In this document: one piece after another, positions 1 through 11,513 of the stretch
Position numbering within the stretch: position 1 is the stretch's first letter
Layout of the letters: every line of letters begins with the position of its first letter
From: Singulisphaera acidiphila DSM 18658
GTDB taxonomy: Bacteria; Planctomycetota; Planctomycetia; Isosphaerales; Isosphaeraceae
Direction of reading: 5' to 3'
Length of the DNA: 64,000 nt
Assembly (NCBI RefSeq): GCF_000242455.2
Contig: NC_019892.1
Location: 1,178,001 to 1,242,000, forward strand
The notes under the pieces: generated by a model
Told to the model about the DNA's origin: nothing
The model's database searches: none
Seen by the model: only the letters and a program-made list of their open reading frames with translations
Program-made: the position numbers and the translations under genes

Positions 1-2064
1 GTTCTCTTCGCGGCGGAACCGGCCGACGGCGTCGAACGGCTCCAGGGTGAATCCGAGCGGGTTGATCATCGCATGGCAGGCCTGGCACGACTCGGGGCTG
101 GTTTGCAGGGCCACCCGTTCGCGGGTGCTCAACTGGGGATGAAGGTCGGGCGAGAGCGGCGGGAAAGCCTCGGGCGGCGGCCGTAGAGACAGGCCGAGGA
201 CGCTCCGAGCAAGGAATACGCCCCGATGGATCGGCGAGCTCGTCGCCGTGTAGGCGAAACTCGTCATCAAGTAGGGGTGGGTCAAGACGCCCGCCCGCTC
301 GCGCGGTTCCGGAGTAACCTTCTGGAAGGGGGCGTCGGTCGGAAGGTCGGCGCCGTAGAACTGGGCCAGCCGGCCGTTGAGGTAGAGCGAGTCGGTGAGC
401 AGGAGCTGGCGGAAGTCGGAGGACTCGCTCCAGACCAGGTCTTCCAGGAGCAGGTCGAGCGAGGTTCGCAGGTCCGAGGCCATGGCCTGGTCGAATTCGG
501 CGAATTGCTTGGGATCCTTCGCCAGGTCGGGGATCTGCTCGACCTTCAGCCACTGAAAGAAGAAGTCGCGGAGCTTCGCGCGGCATCGCGGGTCGGCGAC
601 CATGCGTTCCGCCTGGCGGGCCACCTGGTCGGCGGTTTTGAGCTGGCCGTCCGCAGCGGCTTGCAGGAGCGGCTTGTCGGGGAGCGAGTCCCAGAGGCCG
701 AACGCGATTCGGGAGGCCGCGTCATAGGCGTCCCCCTCCCCTCCCACCTCACGGTAAAGGAATCGGGGCGACTTGAGGGTGAGCAGTACGACCCGTTTGA
801 CGGCCGTATCGAAGTCGCGGACATCCTTGAACTGGCGCTCGACGTAGAGCTCGCGCTGGTCGTCCGTCAGCGGGCGGCGAAAGGCGCGCTCCGTGAATCG
901 AAGGCAGAATGCGCGGAGGCGAGGCTCTCGGTCCGGGTCGTTCTCTCTGACCCCGGTCAACGCGCGAAGACGGGCCACGACATAGTCGGCAACCTCGATC
1001 GCGGCGTCGGTGGTGGCCTGCTCCCACTCCTTGGAGACCGACGACCCGCGCTCGTAGCCGACGCTGCGGTCGTCGGGCGGAAACGGGCTCGCCAGGACGA
1101 ACGACTCGGGGAGCACGCTGGGAGAGAGGTTGTGCTCGGGAATGACCTCGGCGACGCGATGCGGCAGGGCCCATTCGAGGGCGATCGACGCCGGCTTTTC
1201 TTCCGCCTTCTTGTCGTCCTTCTTGACCCCTTGGGTGGCCGCTTTGAAGTACTCGAGCCGCAACGGATAGGCGCGCCCGGCCAGCAGGCGGATCGAACCG
1301 CGGTATTCGGTGTCGCTGCCCGACTTGACGTAGGCGTCGATCAGCGGCTGCTGTTTGAGGTCGTTGACCCACAACCGAAAGCTGTTCTCAGTCTTGACGA
1401 TAAATTCATACTCCCCCGTCTCGGGAGCGAGGACCGACCCCTGCCAGCGGATCGAGAATTCCTTGGGGTCGATCTTTTCGGGGTCGGGGCTCGACTTGGC
1501 GAATTGGAACCGGACGACGGGATCGACCCGGCTGATGACCCCGTCGTTGTGGATCTGCTTCGACTTGAAGTAGTCCCCCTGCAAACCACGGCGATCGCCG
1601 CCCCACTGGCCGGGCTCGCGGAAACCCCCAAGGAGGTCGGCCACCGCGTTGCGGTATTGCCGCACGGTGAGGTGGGCAAGCTCGATCCGGGGTGGCTTGG
1701 CTCGGGCTTGGGCTGTCTTCGAATAGAAGGCTTCGTGAATGTAGGCCGCGACCTTCTCGGCATCCTCCCCCACGCACGATCCAGGGTCGTCCTCGGGCAT
1801 CGACTTGGCGATGTAGCTGGCGAGCCGGGGCAAGGTCCGATCCCCAACCAGCGGATGCGGATAATCTTGGGGCGTCCCCTCCCCCTTCGCCCCGTGACAC
1901 GACGCACACTGGCGCAGGTAGATCTGTTCGCCGCTGTTGCTCTCTTCGGCCGCCGTGGCCATACGCGGGGCTAGCACGATCGCCAGCAGCCAGGCGAGAG
2001 CGAGACCGAAACGAGGGAATGGGATCACCAAGGGCTGGGGGGGCCGCATCGAATGGCTTTCCAT
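1..2064 (-). CDS. DUF1592/DUF1588 planctomycete cytochrome-c protein (C-terminus beyond window)
   Basis: The reading frame is open from an ATG at 2064 to the left edge, giving 688 codons without a stop, so the protein is C-terminally partial. After a hydrophobic export segment (residues about 20-39) comes a class-I cytochrome-c motif CASCH (53-57), then a DUF1587-like stretch with the conserved LTVRQYRNAVADLLG, a PA14-like beta domain (about 165-290) and the DUF1592 and DUF1588 regions ending in CHAMINPLGFTLEPFD. This is the usual order in the planctomycete family, lacking only DUF1585, which should lie beyond position 1. Such proteins are exported haem proteins thought to act in surface carbohydrate breakdown, but no reaction is proven. 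A second in-frame ATG at 2049, with GGAAAG upstream, is an equally plausible start. Confidence 0.85.
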   Translation of the reverse strand, partial: MESHSMRPPQPLVIPFPRFGLALAWLLAIVLAPRMATAAEESNSGEQIYLRQCASCHGAKGEGTPQDYPHPLVGDRTLPRLASYIAKSMPEDDPGSCVGEDAEKVAAYIHEAFYSKTAQARAKPPRIELAHLTVRQYRNAVADLLGGFREPGQWGGDRRGLQGDYFKSKQIHNDGVISRVDPVVRFQFAKSSPDPEKIDPKEFSIRWQGSVLAPETGEYEFIVKTENSFRLWVNDLKQQPLIDAYVKSGSDTEYRGSIRLLAGRAYPLRLEYFKAATQGVKKDDKKAEEKPASIALEWALPHRVAEVIPEHNLSPSVLPESFVLASPFPPDDRSVGYERGSSVSKEWEQATTDAAIEVADYVVARLRALTGVRENDPDREPRLRAFCLRFTERAFRRPLTDDQRELYVERQFKDVRDFDTAVKRVVLLTLKSPRFLYREVGGEGDAYDAASRIAFGLWDSLPDKPLLQAAADGQLKTADQVARQAERMVADPRCRAKLRDFFFQWLKVEQIPDLAKDPKQFAEFDQAMASDLRTSLDLLLEDLVWSESSDFRQLLLTDSLYLNGRLAQFYGADLPTDAPFQKVTPEPRERAGVLTHPYLMTSFAYTATSSPIHRGVFLARSVLGLSLRPPPEAFPPLSPDLHPQLSTRERVALQTSPESCQACHAMINPLGFTLEPFDAVGRFRREEN

Positions 2065-2436
2065 GACGGAGGCTGGATTCTCCTCGGGAGCCAAAGGCAG
2101 CGGAGCCGGGTCTGCCTATATCAGAGGCAGGAGCGACCACCGACCGTTTGACATGATCCACCGGAATCCGGCGGCAGCGAACGCGGAGGAATCGAGGAAC
2201 CAAAGAAAGAAAACCGTTGAGCGGTCAGACGATCCGACGCTTCTCCTCGACGAGGCGCATACGCCGGCCGTCGATGCAACAATGATTTTACCTTTCTCGG
2301 ATCTGTGGGACAAGGCGATGAATTTCTCTCGGGGATTTCCGTGGAATCGGCTTGGGGGAAGAGGGGCAACAAGGCGCTCGTCTTCCCCTATGTTTTTGCG
2401 ATTTTCTTCTGAAGCAGGCGGGCCGTGCCCAGTGCG
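2065..2436. other. Intergenic stretch, no gene seen
   Basis: These 372 bases separate two leftward genes. Short open frames exist on both strands but lack ribosome sites and family features. It presumably carries the promoter of the DUF1592 gene; I see no convincing terminator or repeat. Confidence 0.5.
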
Positions 2437-4266
<1,830 letters not shown>

Positions 4267-4484
4267 GGTTGCTGAACTCCGCGAGGCGAGGGATCAAGCA
4301 AGTTTGAGATTCGCGGGCGGATATCACTCGCGGGACTCGATCTTAGGCCCGTGTCGAGCACCGCTCCAGGGGGCGGCGGGCCGTTTGAGGGCGATCGGGT
4401 GGCGGAGGATCCGCGCACCGATTAGCATCATCGCACTCGTTTCGCCTGCTTGCCAGAGATTCTAGCGAATGGGGAGAGGTCAGG

Positions 4485-5894
4485 ATGAGCCGCAGCATCG
4501 TTCGAGAGCTGGTGGCCTTGCTGTTGCTCAGCGCGATGGCCCAGGCGCCGCGGCCTGTTTGGGCGGCGGACCGGAAGCCGAACATCGTGTTTATCCTCGC
4601 CGACGATCTCGGTTTTACCGACGTCGCTTGCTACGGGAGTCGCTATTACGAGACTCCGCACATTGATAAATTGGCTGCCCAAGGCCTGAAGTTCACCGAC
4701 GGCTACACGTGTGGTCCCAACTGCCAGCCGACGCGAGCCGCCTTGATGAGCGGTCAGTACGGGCCGCGAACCGGTATTTATACCGTCGGCTCGATTGATC
4801 GATTCGACTGGAAGAGCCGTCCGCTTCGGCCGGTCGACAATGCCCAGGGGTTGCCGTTGGGGAAGGTGACGATCGCCCAGACGCTTCAGGCGGCGGGGTA
4901 TGCCACGGGGATGTTCGGCAAGTGGCATCTCGGTCAGCAAGGGGACTATCACCCCAGGCGCAGGGGCTTTGACGAAGCGATCGTCTCGATGGGCCAGCAC
5001 TTCGACTTCACGACCGCCCCCGAGGTGACCTACCCGGCCGGTACCTACCTCGCCGATTTCCTGACCGACAAGGCGGTCGACTTCATCACGCGCCACAAAG
5101 ACGAGCCATTCTTCCTCTACCTCCCTCACTTCGGTGTGCATTCGCCTTATCAGGCGAAGAAAGACCTGGTCAAGAAGTTTGCGGAAAAGGCGGCGGCCGG
5201 AGGGCATCATGACCCCACATACGCCGCCATGCTCGCCAGCGTCGATGAGAGCGTCGGCCGCGTGGTCAAGACGCTTGATGAACTCGGACTCTCCGACGAC
5301 ACGCTGGTCATCTTCTCGAGCGATAACGGCGGGGTCGGCGGCTATGAACGAGAAGGTATTGGCAAGGCGGGTGCCGTGACCGACAACGCCCCGTTGCGTG
5401 GGGGCAAGGGCATGCTCTATGAGGGGGGGATCCGGGCCCCCTACCTCTTTCGCTGGCCGGGCAAGATCCCCGCAGGCACCGTCTGCGATCGCGCGATCAA
5501 CAGCGTGGACCTCTACCCCACCCTGGTCGAACTGGCCGAAGGGAAGGCGCCCGAGAGTGATCCCCTCGATGGGACCAGCTACCTCCGCCTCTTGACCAGC
5601 GGCGGCCAGGAACCTTGGGAGCGTGAAGATCTCTACTGGCACTTCCCCGGCTACCTTGGCGCGGGCAAGGGAAGCTGGCGAACCACCCCCGTCGGCGCGA
5701 TCCGGTCGGGCGACTGGAAACTCGTCGAGTTCTTCGAAACCGGCAAACTTGAACTCTATAACATACGAAACGATGCGGGCGAAACGTCTGATCTGGCTTC
5801 AGCCATGCCTGATCGCGTGAAGGAGCTTCACGCCAGGATGCTCGCATGGCGCAAGCGGATTCATGCTCCCATGCCGACATCGAATCAAAAGTAG
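4485..5894 (+). CDS. Sulfatase (arylsulfatase A-like), exported
   Basis: A 469-residue sulfatase. The signal peptide is residues 1-28, ending in VWA-A. The metal-binding ADDLG (Asp40, Asp41) is followed by the sulfatase signature CQPTRAALMSG starting at Cys80, the residue that formylglycine-generating enzyme would convert to formylglycine; Arg84 is also conserved. GKWHLG (about residue 145) and the DNGG motif in the second half complete the alkaline-phosphatase-like metal site. It should hydrolyse sulfate esters of a sulfated polysaccharide or small molecule in the periplasm. Planctomycetes are known for large sulfatase sets. The ATG at 4485 has GGGAGAGG just upstream. No activating enzyme is encoded in the window. 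Confidence 0.93.
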   Translation: MSRSIVRELVALLLLSAMAQAPRPVWAADRKPNIVFILADDLGFTDVACYGSRYYETPHIDKLAAQGLKFTDGYTCGPNCQPTRAALMSGQYGPRTGIYTVGSIDRFDWKSRPLRPVDNAQGLPLGKVTIAQTLQAAGYATGMFGKWHLGQQGDYHPRRRGFDEAIVSMGQHFDFTTAPEVTYPAGTYLADFLTDKAVDFITRHKDEPFFLYLPHFGVHSPYQAKKDLVKKFAEKAAAGGHHDPTYAAMLASVDESVGRVVKTLDELGLSDDTLVIFSSDNGGVGGYEREGIGKAGAVTDNAPLRGGKGMLYEGGIRAPYLFRWPGKIPAGTVCDRAINSVDLYPTLVELAEGKAPESDPLDGTSYLRLLTSGGQEPWEREDLYWHFPGYLGAGKGSWRTTPVGAIRSGDWKLVEFFETGKLELYNIRNDAGETSDLASAMPDRVKELHARMLAWRKRIHAPMPTSNQK

Positions 5895-6329
5895 GCCGTG
5901 GTCTTTCCGAGCCGGGATCTCAGGGAAGGCCCAATGAGTTCGCGTTCATGAGTGGCCCGTGCGTTTCGTAGGGTAGGCTTCAGCTCAGGGGTGTTCTCAC
6001 GGACGTTCCCGGAGTAATGGTCTTGGTCCGCGAACGAATGGTTTGATTGTGATGATGGGAGAGCTTGCCTGTTCTCCACGGATGACCTTGAGAGCCCACT
6101 TTTTTTCTTTTTCAGAGAGTACTGAATATCTTCCGGTCGGCCGGCGTCCAAGACCGGTTGATCGCGACCTCCCTCTCGCGTTCCTCCGGCTCTCGCCTTT
6201 TTCCTTTCGTAAGCCTGAGCCGGATCCGATCGAGCACGTTGATTCGCTTCCTCTTGATTTTCACGAAAAATTGTCCGGATATTCACTCTCCGACGTGCTC
6301 AGGTGAGCACCAGAAAGGTTTTCCCCCTC
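5895..6329. other. Intergenic stretch upstream of the GGM-repeat gene
   Basis: These 435 bases lie between two rightward genes and include a run of T and C residues around 6098-6115. Open frames on either strand have no family features. I see no RNA gene or clear terminator. Confidence 0.4.
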
Positions 6330-7952
6330 ATGCGACTCGCTCTTTTTGCGCCCGGGCGTTTGGCGGCCCTGGCTGCGGGGTTCTGTCTGTCGGTCTCGGC
6401 GACGCAAAGTGTCGCGGTTGAACCCGCGGCCAAGGCCGAGGATCAGACGAGTTCCCCCGAAACCAAGCCCGTCAGCCTCTTCGATGCGGTGCGACAGGGC
6501 GATGTTTCCGTCGATGCTGAAGGCAGCGGCGACGGCCGGATGACCTTGTCGCTCACGAACAAGACCAAGCGTCCGCTCCGGGTCGTCCTTCCCCCCGGTC
6601 TGATCGCCTCAGGGGCTACCGGCCAATTCGGTGGCATGGGCGGCATGGGCGGTGGTGGTATGGGCGGTGGCATGGGTGGCGGTATGGGCGGTGGTATGGG
6701 AGGTATGGGCGGTGGTATGGGAGGTATGGGCGGCGGTGGCATGGGTGGTGGTATGGGCGGTGGTATGGGAGGCGGCGGCGGTGGCATGATGGGCGGCGGA
6801 ACGATGCCCGCCTCGATGGGGATGATGATGCTGGGCCGGCTGATCATGTCCCTGGTCGGCGAGCGGGATAGCTGGGATCAGCAGTCCCTCATGTCCGGCA
6901 TGATGGGTGGTATGGGCGGCGGCATGGGTGGTATGGGCGGTGGCATGGGTGGTATGGGCGGCGGCATGGGTGGTATGGGCGGCGGCATGCGTTCCGTTCC
7001 TCCCACCGGCCTCCCCTTCGCCGCGCTCAATCCCAAGCAGACCCGGCACCTGCCCACGCGCTTGGTCAGGCTGTCGGACCCGAACGCGGATCAGTCGATG
7101 ACGATGCCGGCCAAGGGGGAGAAGCTCCGCCTCGGCGAGATCAGCCAGTTGACCGATGATGTCCGGGTCCAGGGGGCGATGAAGCGATTGGCCGAGGACA
7201 AGGCACCTCAGGCCGTCGCCCAGTTGGTCATGTTGCACGTGGCGTCCGGCCGCGATTGGGCCGCGATCGAGGGAATGTCGAAGTCTTGGGCCAACACCCA
7301 TGAGCTGACCCTGGCCCGCACCTTCGTCGACGGCTTGGGGGCGCTTCCCGCCGAGGAGACGGGGGTCTTGCAGTACGAGATCGTGGCCAAGGGGACAGCC
7401 GGAGAGTCGGCGGCTCAGGAACTCAGAGACGCGCTCAAAGAGAAGACGGTCCTGGGCCTGAAGGGGGTCTCGGGCGTTCCTGCGGAGCCGAAGGGCCCGG
7501 CGTTGGCCTGCAAGGTTCAGGTCAATGGAGACGAGGCCACCGTGCAGGTAGCAACCAGCGACGGTCCGGCTCGCTCTTGGGCGGCGGCGGGCAAGTTCAC
7601 GCTGCCGCTCTCGCGAACCAAGACGGGTGAGCTGAACGTGGCGGCAGTGACCGACGGTCTGGCCGAGGGGATCCTCGACCGGATGGTTCGGGCCCAGCTC
7701 TCGCCCGGCCCGCGCTCGAAGGGGAAGCCGACCTACAAGATCAAGATCGAGAACGCCTCGCCGCTGATCCTGAACGGAATCGCGGTGCTGGGTAAGGGGA
7801 GCGATACCGACGCCGACTCCTCCAAGGTCCTCGCCGGGATCAGCATCTCGCCCCAGCGGAGCATGACGTTGCCCGCGACTGACGAGATGGTCAAGTCGCT
7901 CGGCCTGAAGAAGGGGATCCGCGTGATCGCGGCCGACCTGAGCGGCCTTTGA
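6330..7952 (+). CDS. Exported Gly-Gly-Met repeat protein, function unknown
   Basis: The ATG at 6330 begins a good signal peptide (MRLALFAPGRLAALAAGFCLSVSA). A GTG at 6303 would add nine residues and spoil it, and AGAAAGG lies upstream of 6330. The mature protein has an N-terminal domain with the beta-rich stretch TNKTKRPLRVVLPPGLIASG, then two low-complexity tracts of GGM/GGGM repeats (about 6633-6798 and 6901-6988) separated by some 35 ordinary residues. A C-terminal half of about 310 residues, with alternating helix and strand predicted by eye, follows. I do not recognise an enzyme family. Similar GGM-rich exported proteins are annotated as hypothetical in planctomycetes. Gly/Met-rich tracts can be flexible linkers, metal-binding segments or envelope-scaffold material; nothing here decides between these. 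Confidence 0.8.
   Translation: MRLALFAPGRLAALAAGFCLSVSATQSVAVEPAAKAEDQTSSPETKPVSLFDAVRQGDVSVDAEGSGDGRMTLSLTNKTKRPLRVVLPPGLIASGATGQFGGMGGMGGGGMGGGMGGGMGGGMGGMGGGMGGMGGGGMGGGMGGGMGGGGGGMMGGGTMPASMGMMMLGRLIMSLVGERDSWDQQSLMSGMMGGMGGGMGGMGGGMGGMGGGMGGMGGGMRSVPPTGLPFAALNPKQTRHLPTRLVRLSDPNADQSMTMPAKGEKLRLGEISQLTDDVRVQGAMKRLAEDKAPQAVAQLVMLHVASGRDWAAIEGMSKSWANTHELTLARTFVDGLGALPAEETGVLQYEIVAKGTAGESAAQELRDALKEKTVLGLKGVSGVPAEPKGPALACKVQVNGDEATVQVATSDGPARSWAAAGKFTLPLSRTKTGELNVAAVTDGLAEGILDRMVRAQLSPGPRSKGKPTYKIKIENASPLILNGIAVLGKGSDTDADSSKVLAGISISPQRSMTLPATDEMVKSLGLKKGIRVIAADLSGL
6633..6988 (+). repeat. In-frame tandem repeats coding GGM units
   Basis: Degenerate tandem units of the type GGCATGGGCGGT/GGTATGGGAGGT run through two blocks, about 6633-6798 and 6901-6988, always in the Gly-Gly-Met frame. 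The third codon positions vary (ggc/ggt/gga), so the amino-acid repeat is kept while the DNA drifts. Confidence 0.9.
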
Positions 7953-7962
7953 GTTTGAGATG

Positions 7963-7989
7963 GAGCGGAGGTTGATCCGCTCTTTTTTT
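7963..7989 (+). terminator. Rho-independent terminator 1 after the GGM gene
   Basis: The stem GAGCGGA (7963-7969) pairs with TCCGCTC (7976-7982) across a six-base loop and is followed at once by seven T residues, 10 bases after the stop codon. Confidence 0.85.
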
Positions 7990-8010
7990 CTGAATGGAAG
8001 TCGAATTGAC

Positions 8011-8058
8011 CGGCCACCGGCCCACGCGGTAACGCGAGGGCCGGTGGCCGTTTCTTTT
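8011..8058 (+). terminator. Rho-independent terminator 2 (tandem)
   Basis: A perfect 13-base-pair stem (CGGCCACCGGCCC, 8011-8023, with its complement at 8038-8050) encloses a 14-base loop and is followed by TTTCTTTT. It backs up the terminator 22 bases upstream. Confidence 0.8.
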
Positions 8059-8095
8059 GACGTGGGGCCTTTCTCCGGGGCTCGGTTCTGGGGTC

Positions 8096-8124
8096 TCGAC
8101 CGGGGCGTGACGCGCCTGTATACT
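8096..8124 (+). promoter_or_regulatory. Candidate sigma-70-like promoter for the EboD-like gene
   Basis: TCGACC (8096-8101) and TATACT (8119-8124) are separated by 17 bases and lie about 94 bases before the start codon, just after the double terminator. This is consensus matching only. Confidence 0.45.
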
Positions 8125-8217
8125 TTGAGAACCATCAGTACCCACCCGCGCGTCGCGGCCAGTTAACGACCCAAGGCCCGACGAGCTCCCGCCACCTACC
8201 CGGGAAGTCTTGCCGCG

Positions 8218-9465
8218 ATGGATTACGAAATCGAGCCGGTTCGCACTGAGGTCTCTTTCTCCCCCTCTTTCATCCATCGGCTCCATTTCACCGACGACGT
8301 GCTCGGCGCTGATCAAGGGGTGCTGGCCGACGTGCTCGAGCCGTCCGGCGACCGGCCTGCCCGGGTCCAGTTCTGGCTCGACGATCACGTGGCGAATGCC
8401 CAGCCCGAGTTGCGGCACCGGCTCCGTGACTTTGCCGCTGCCCATGCCGACCGGATCACACTGGCCGGCAACGTGCAGGTCGTCGAAGGGGGCGAGGCGG
8501 TCAAGAACGACATCCACATCCTCGAGCGAATGCTCAAGGTCTTCAACGCCGCCGGGCTGGACCGGCGGAGTTACGTGGTGGTGGTCGGCGGCGGCGCGGT
8601 TCTGGACGCGGTCGGCTTCGCCGCCGCAATCGCACACCGTGGCTTGCGGCTGGTTCGTTTACCAACCACCACGCTCGCCCAAGGCGATTCGGGCGTGGGG
8701 GTCAAGAACGCGGTCAACCTGTTCGGCAAGAAGAACTGGCTCGGCAGTTTCGCGGTCCCCTGGGCCGTCATCAACGACACTGCGCTGCTCGCGACACTGC
8801 CCGATCGCGACTTTGTCTGCGGCTTCTCCGAAGCGGTCAAGGTCTCCTTGCTCAAGGATCCGGGGATGTTCGCGGAGTTGTGCGCGACGGCGGCTCGGAT
8901 TCGCCAGCGCGACCTGACTGCGGCCTTGCCCGCCATCCGCGCATCGGCGGAGTGGCATCGTCGGCACATCACCCGAGGAGGCGACCCGTTTGAGTCGCGC
9001 GAGGCGAGGCCGCTCGACTTCGGCCACTGGTCGGCCCACCGCCTGGAGGCGATGACCGACTTCCAGGTGCGGCACGGCGAGGCCGTCGCGATTGGTGTGG
9101 CGCTCGACACCGTCTATTCGTCGCTGGCGCTCGGGCTGCCGTCCGAGGTGGCCGATCGAGTGCTCCGCTGCCTGGCTGACCTGGGCCTGCCCTTGGGACA
9201 CCCTGCCCTTCGCGAGGGGGAGGCCCTGTTCGAAGGGTTGGAAGAGTTCCGCCAGCACCTGGGGGGACGGCTGACCCTGACGATGCTCCGTGGTGTCGGC
9301 GACCCGGTCGACGTCCATGAGGTGGATGAAGCCTTGATGCGCCAGGCGCTTCGGCGGCTCGAACGCCTCGATCCGGCCGCCTGGACTCGCCAGGTCGGGT
9401 CGACGCCCGAGCCTCGCCCGGAAACCGAGTCGACGGCCGGCGAGCCGGGTCTTTCCTGGCTTTGA
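8218..9465 (+). CDS. eboD: EboD-type 3-dehydroquinate synthase-like sugar-phosphate cyclase
   Basis: A 415-residue member of the dehydroquinate-synthase fold. The NAD-binding GGGAVLD loop is near residue 122, followed by [20 protein letters not shown]. The metal ligands are visible as Glu in GFSEAVKVS, His in DFGHWSAH and His in RHGEAVAIG. The run [30 protein letters not shown] and the [12 protein letters not shown] segment resemble EboD of the ebo clusters found in cyanobacteria, algal plastids and scattered bacteria, rather than housekeeping AroB (about 360 residues). EboD is predicted to cyclise a sugar phosphate; its natural product is not settled. None of EboA, B, C, E or F is visible nearby; the downstream neighbours are pgi and a 6-phosphogluconate dehydrogenase. 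AroB or another cyclase subfamily is the alternative. Confidence 0.75.
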   Translation: MDYEIEPVRTEVSFSPSFIHRLHFTDDVLGADQGVLADVLEPSGDRPARVQFWLDDHVANAQPELRHRLRDFAAAHADRITLAGNVQVVEGGEAVKNDIHILERMLKVFNAAGLDRRSYVVVVGGGAVLDAVGFAAAIAHRGLRLVRLPTTTLAQGDSGVGVKNAVNLFGKKNWLGSFAVPWAVINDTALLATLPDRDFVCGFSEAVKVSLLKDPGMFAELCATAARIRQRDLTAALPAIRASAEWHRRHITRGGDPFESREARPLDFGHWSAHRLEAMTDFQVRHGEAVAIGVALDTVYSSLALGLPSEVADRVLRCLADLGLPLGHPALREGEALFEGLEEFRQHLGGRLTLTMLRGVGDPVDVHEVDEALMRQALRRLERLDPAAWTRQVGSTPEPRPETESTAGEPGLSWL

Positions 9466-9805
9466 TGCCGGTTCGCCTCCCCCTGCCCTCCCCTCCTCAA
9501 TCTTCCTGGACCCAAGTCGCGTTGCGACCGGGCGTCTGGGGACCGTGTTCGGTCCCCAGACCTCTGCCGTCTTCGAAATGACGCGTCCTTGAGGGCTTCG
9601 CATCCTCCTGCGCCAGGCCCCGGTTGACCGCGGCCCCTTGGCGCGATTATGTAGTCATGGAATAACGCGGAATTCGTGGGCGGAACGGATCTGTCTCGGA
9701 AAAAGGACGCCGGTCAACCGTCCTCCGTCCACTTTTGCATCCGGATCGCTCGCCCGTCCCCGACGAAAAAAAAGAAGTAGGCCGACGGCGATTGGAGACT
9801 GACTG
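9466..9805. other. Intergenic region before pgi with hairpin and possible promoter
   Basis: The 340-base gap holds the hairpin described at 9534-9561 and a possible promoter, TTGACC (9624-9629) with TATGTA (9648-9653) at 18-base spacing. No gene is evident. Confidence 0.45.
9534..9561 (+). terminator. Perfect 11-bp hairpin downstream of the cyclase gene
   Basis: GTCTGGGGACC (9534-9544) pairs perfectly with 9551-9561 around a GTGTTC loop, 68 bases after the stop codon. There is no T tract, so it may be a transcript-end stabiliser rather than an intrinsic terminator. Confidence 0.5.
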
Positions 9806-11446
9806 ATGACGACAGCAGGCGTGCCAGCGACTCGGCTCCCGGTCTGGAGAGCGCTCGAAGCCCACTATCAGCAGGTCCGCGGCCTGCATTTGAGCCAGTT
9901 GTTTGCCGACGATCCTGGGCGGGGCGAACGGCTCTCTCTCGAGGCGGTGGGACTCTACCTCGACTATTCGAAGAACCGGGTCACCGACGAGACGCTCACG
10001 CTCCTGCTCCGGTTGGCTCAAGAGGCCCGGCTCGCCGAGCGTATCGAGGCGATGTTCCAAGGCGAAAAGATCAACGTCACCGAGCAACGCGCAGTGCTTC
10101 ACGTTGCCCTTCGCGCTCCGCAGGGGGAGTCGATCCACCTCGATGGCAAGGACGTCGTGCCCGAGGTTCATGCCGTGCTCGACCGCATGGCCGAATTCTC
10201 CCAGCGGGTCCGCAGCGGAGTCTGGAGGGGGGCGACGGGGAAGCGGATCAAGAACGTCGTCAACATCGGGATCGGCGGTTCCGACCTCGGGCCGGTCATG
10301 GCCTACGAGGCGCTCAAGCACTACAGCGATCGCTCCTTGACCCTCCGGTTCGTCTCCAATGTCGATGGGACCGACTTCGCCGAGGCCACGAGCGACCTCG
10401 ACCCGGCCGAGACGCTCTTTATTGTCGCCTCAAAGACATTCACAACTCTGGAGACGATGACCAACGCCCAGACGGCCCGCGCCTGGTCTTTGGCCGTGCT
10501 CCGCGACGAGGAGGCGATCGCCAAGCACTTTGTCGCGGTCTCCACCAACGCCAAGGCGGTCGAAGCGTTCGGCATCGACACCGCAAACATGTTCGGCTTC
10601 TGGGACTGGGTCGGCGGCCGTTACTCGATGGAGTCGGCGATCGGCCTGTCGACGATGATCGCGATCGGCCCCGACAACTTTCGCGCGATGCTCGCCGGCT
10701 CCCACGCGATGGATGAGCACTTCCGCACGACTCCATTCGAGCGCAACCTGCCGGTTCTGCTCGGCCTGCTCGGGATCTGGTATACCGACTTCTTCGGAGC
10801 GGAGACGGTTGCCGTCCTCCCTTACGACCAGTATTTGAAGCGGTTCCCCGCCTATCTTCAGCAGTTGACGATGGAGAGCAACGGCAAGCACGTCACGCTT
10901 GAGGGGGCGACGGTGGACTATGCCACCGGCCCTGTCTACTGGGGTGAGCCCGGGACCAACGGCCAGCACTCGTTCTACCAGCTCATTCACCAGGGGACGC
11001 GCCTGATCCCGTGCGACCTGATTGGGTTCTGCCAGTCCCTCAACCCCCTGGGAGAACATCACGACATCTTGATGTCGAATGTTTTCGCACAGGCCGAAGC
11101 CTTGGCTTTCGGGAAGACGGCCGAACAGGTCAAGGCCGAAGGGACGCCGGATTGGCTCGTGCCGCACCGCACCTTTGAGGGGAACCGGCCCACGAACGTG
11201 ATCCTGGCCGATCGGCTGACCCCCGAAATTCTGGGGAGCTTGATCACGCTCTACGAGCACATGGTGTTCGCCCAGGGGGTGATCTGGGACATCGACTCGT
11301 TCGACCAGTGGGGGGTCGAGCTTGGCAAGGTGCTGGCCATGCGGATCATTCCGGAGCTAGCGAGTGAAACGGAGCCCGCGCTCGCTCACGACAGCTCGAC
11401 CAACCACTTGATCCGCCGCTACCGGCGACTCAAAGGGACTTCGTAG
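9806..11446 (+). CDS. pgi: Glucose-6-phosphate isomerase
   Basis: A 546-residue phosphoglucose isomerase interconverting glucose 6-phosphate and fructose 6-phosphate in the cytoplasm. Family blocks are intact: [17 protein letters not shown] (about residues 155-171), [31 protein letters not shown], and [19 protein letters not shown] near residue 375, which includes the catalytic Glu and His. The length fits the long bacterial/eukaryotic class. GGAGA lies 8 bases before the ATG. It is followed after 67 bases by the 6-phosphogluconate dehydrogenase on the same strand, so the two probably form an operon linking glycolysis and the oxidative pentose-phosphate route. Confidence 0.97.
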   Translation: MTTAGVPATRLPVWRALEAHYQQVRGLHLSQLFADDPGRGERLSLEAVGLYLDYSKNRVTDETLTLLLRLAQEARLAERIEAMFQGEKINVTEQRAVLHVALRAPQGESIHLDGKDVVPEVHAVLDRMAEFSQRVRSGVWRGATGKRIKNVVNIGIGGSDLGPVMAYEALKHYSDRSLTLRFVSNVDGTDFAEATSDLDPAETLFIVASKTFTTLETMTNAQTARAWSLAVLRDEEAIAKHFVAVSTNAKAVEAFGIDTANMFGFWDWVGGRYSMESAIGLSTMIAIGPDNFRAMLAGSHAMDEHFRTTPFERNLPVLLGLLGIWYTDFFGAETVAVLPYDQYLKRFPAYLQQLTMESNGKHVTLEGATVDYATGPVYWGEPGTNGQHSFYQLIHQGTRLIPCDLIGFCQSLNPLGEHHDILMSNVFAQAEALAFGKTAEQVKAEGTPDWLVPHRTFEGNRPTNVILADRLTPEILGSLITLYEHMVFAQGVIWDIDSFDQWGVELGKVLAMRIIPELASETEPALAHDSSTNHLIRRYRRLKGTS

Positions 11447-11513
11447 CCGCTCTTGGTGGTCCGTGACGAAGCGAGAGGCGTACCGAACCGAACCGAAGCC
11501 AAAGGAGAGGTCG

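Noticed and set aside
226..1974. Long rightward open frame (582 codons)
   Set aside because: It lies antisense to the DUF1592/DUF1588 gene, whose frame carries clear cytochrome and DUF motifs. The rightward translation is Arg/Gly/Val-rich with no family features, a known artefact of high-GC codon use.
5885..6286. Leftward 133-codon open frame between sulfatase and GGM-repeat genes
   Set aside because: There is no ribosome site, the composition is Arg/Ser/Glu-rich and disordered, and it overlaps the sulfatase stop; coding is not supported.
6609..8135. Leftward open frame with Thr-His-Ala repeats (508 codons)
   Set aside because: It is the antisense shadow of the GGM-repeat gene. It also runs through both terminators and has no ribosome site.
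8218..9465. Housekeeping AroB (3-dehydroquinate synthase)
   Set aside because: The length and the [25 protein letters not shown] pattern fit EboD better, and no other shikimate gene adjoins. It is kept as an alternative in the feature entry.
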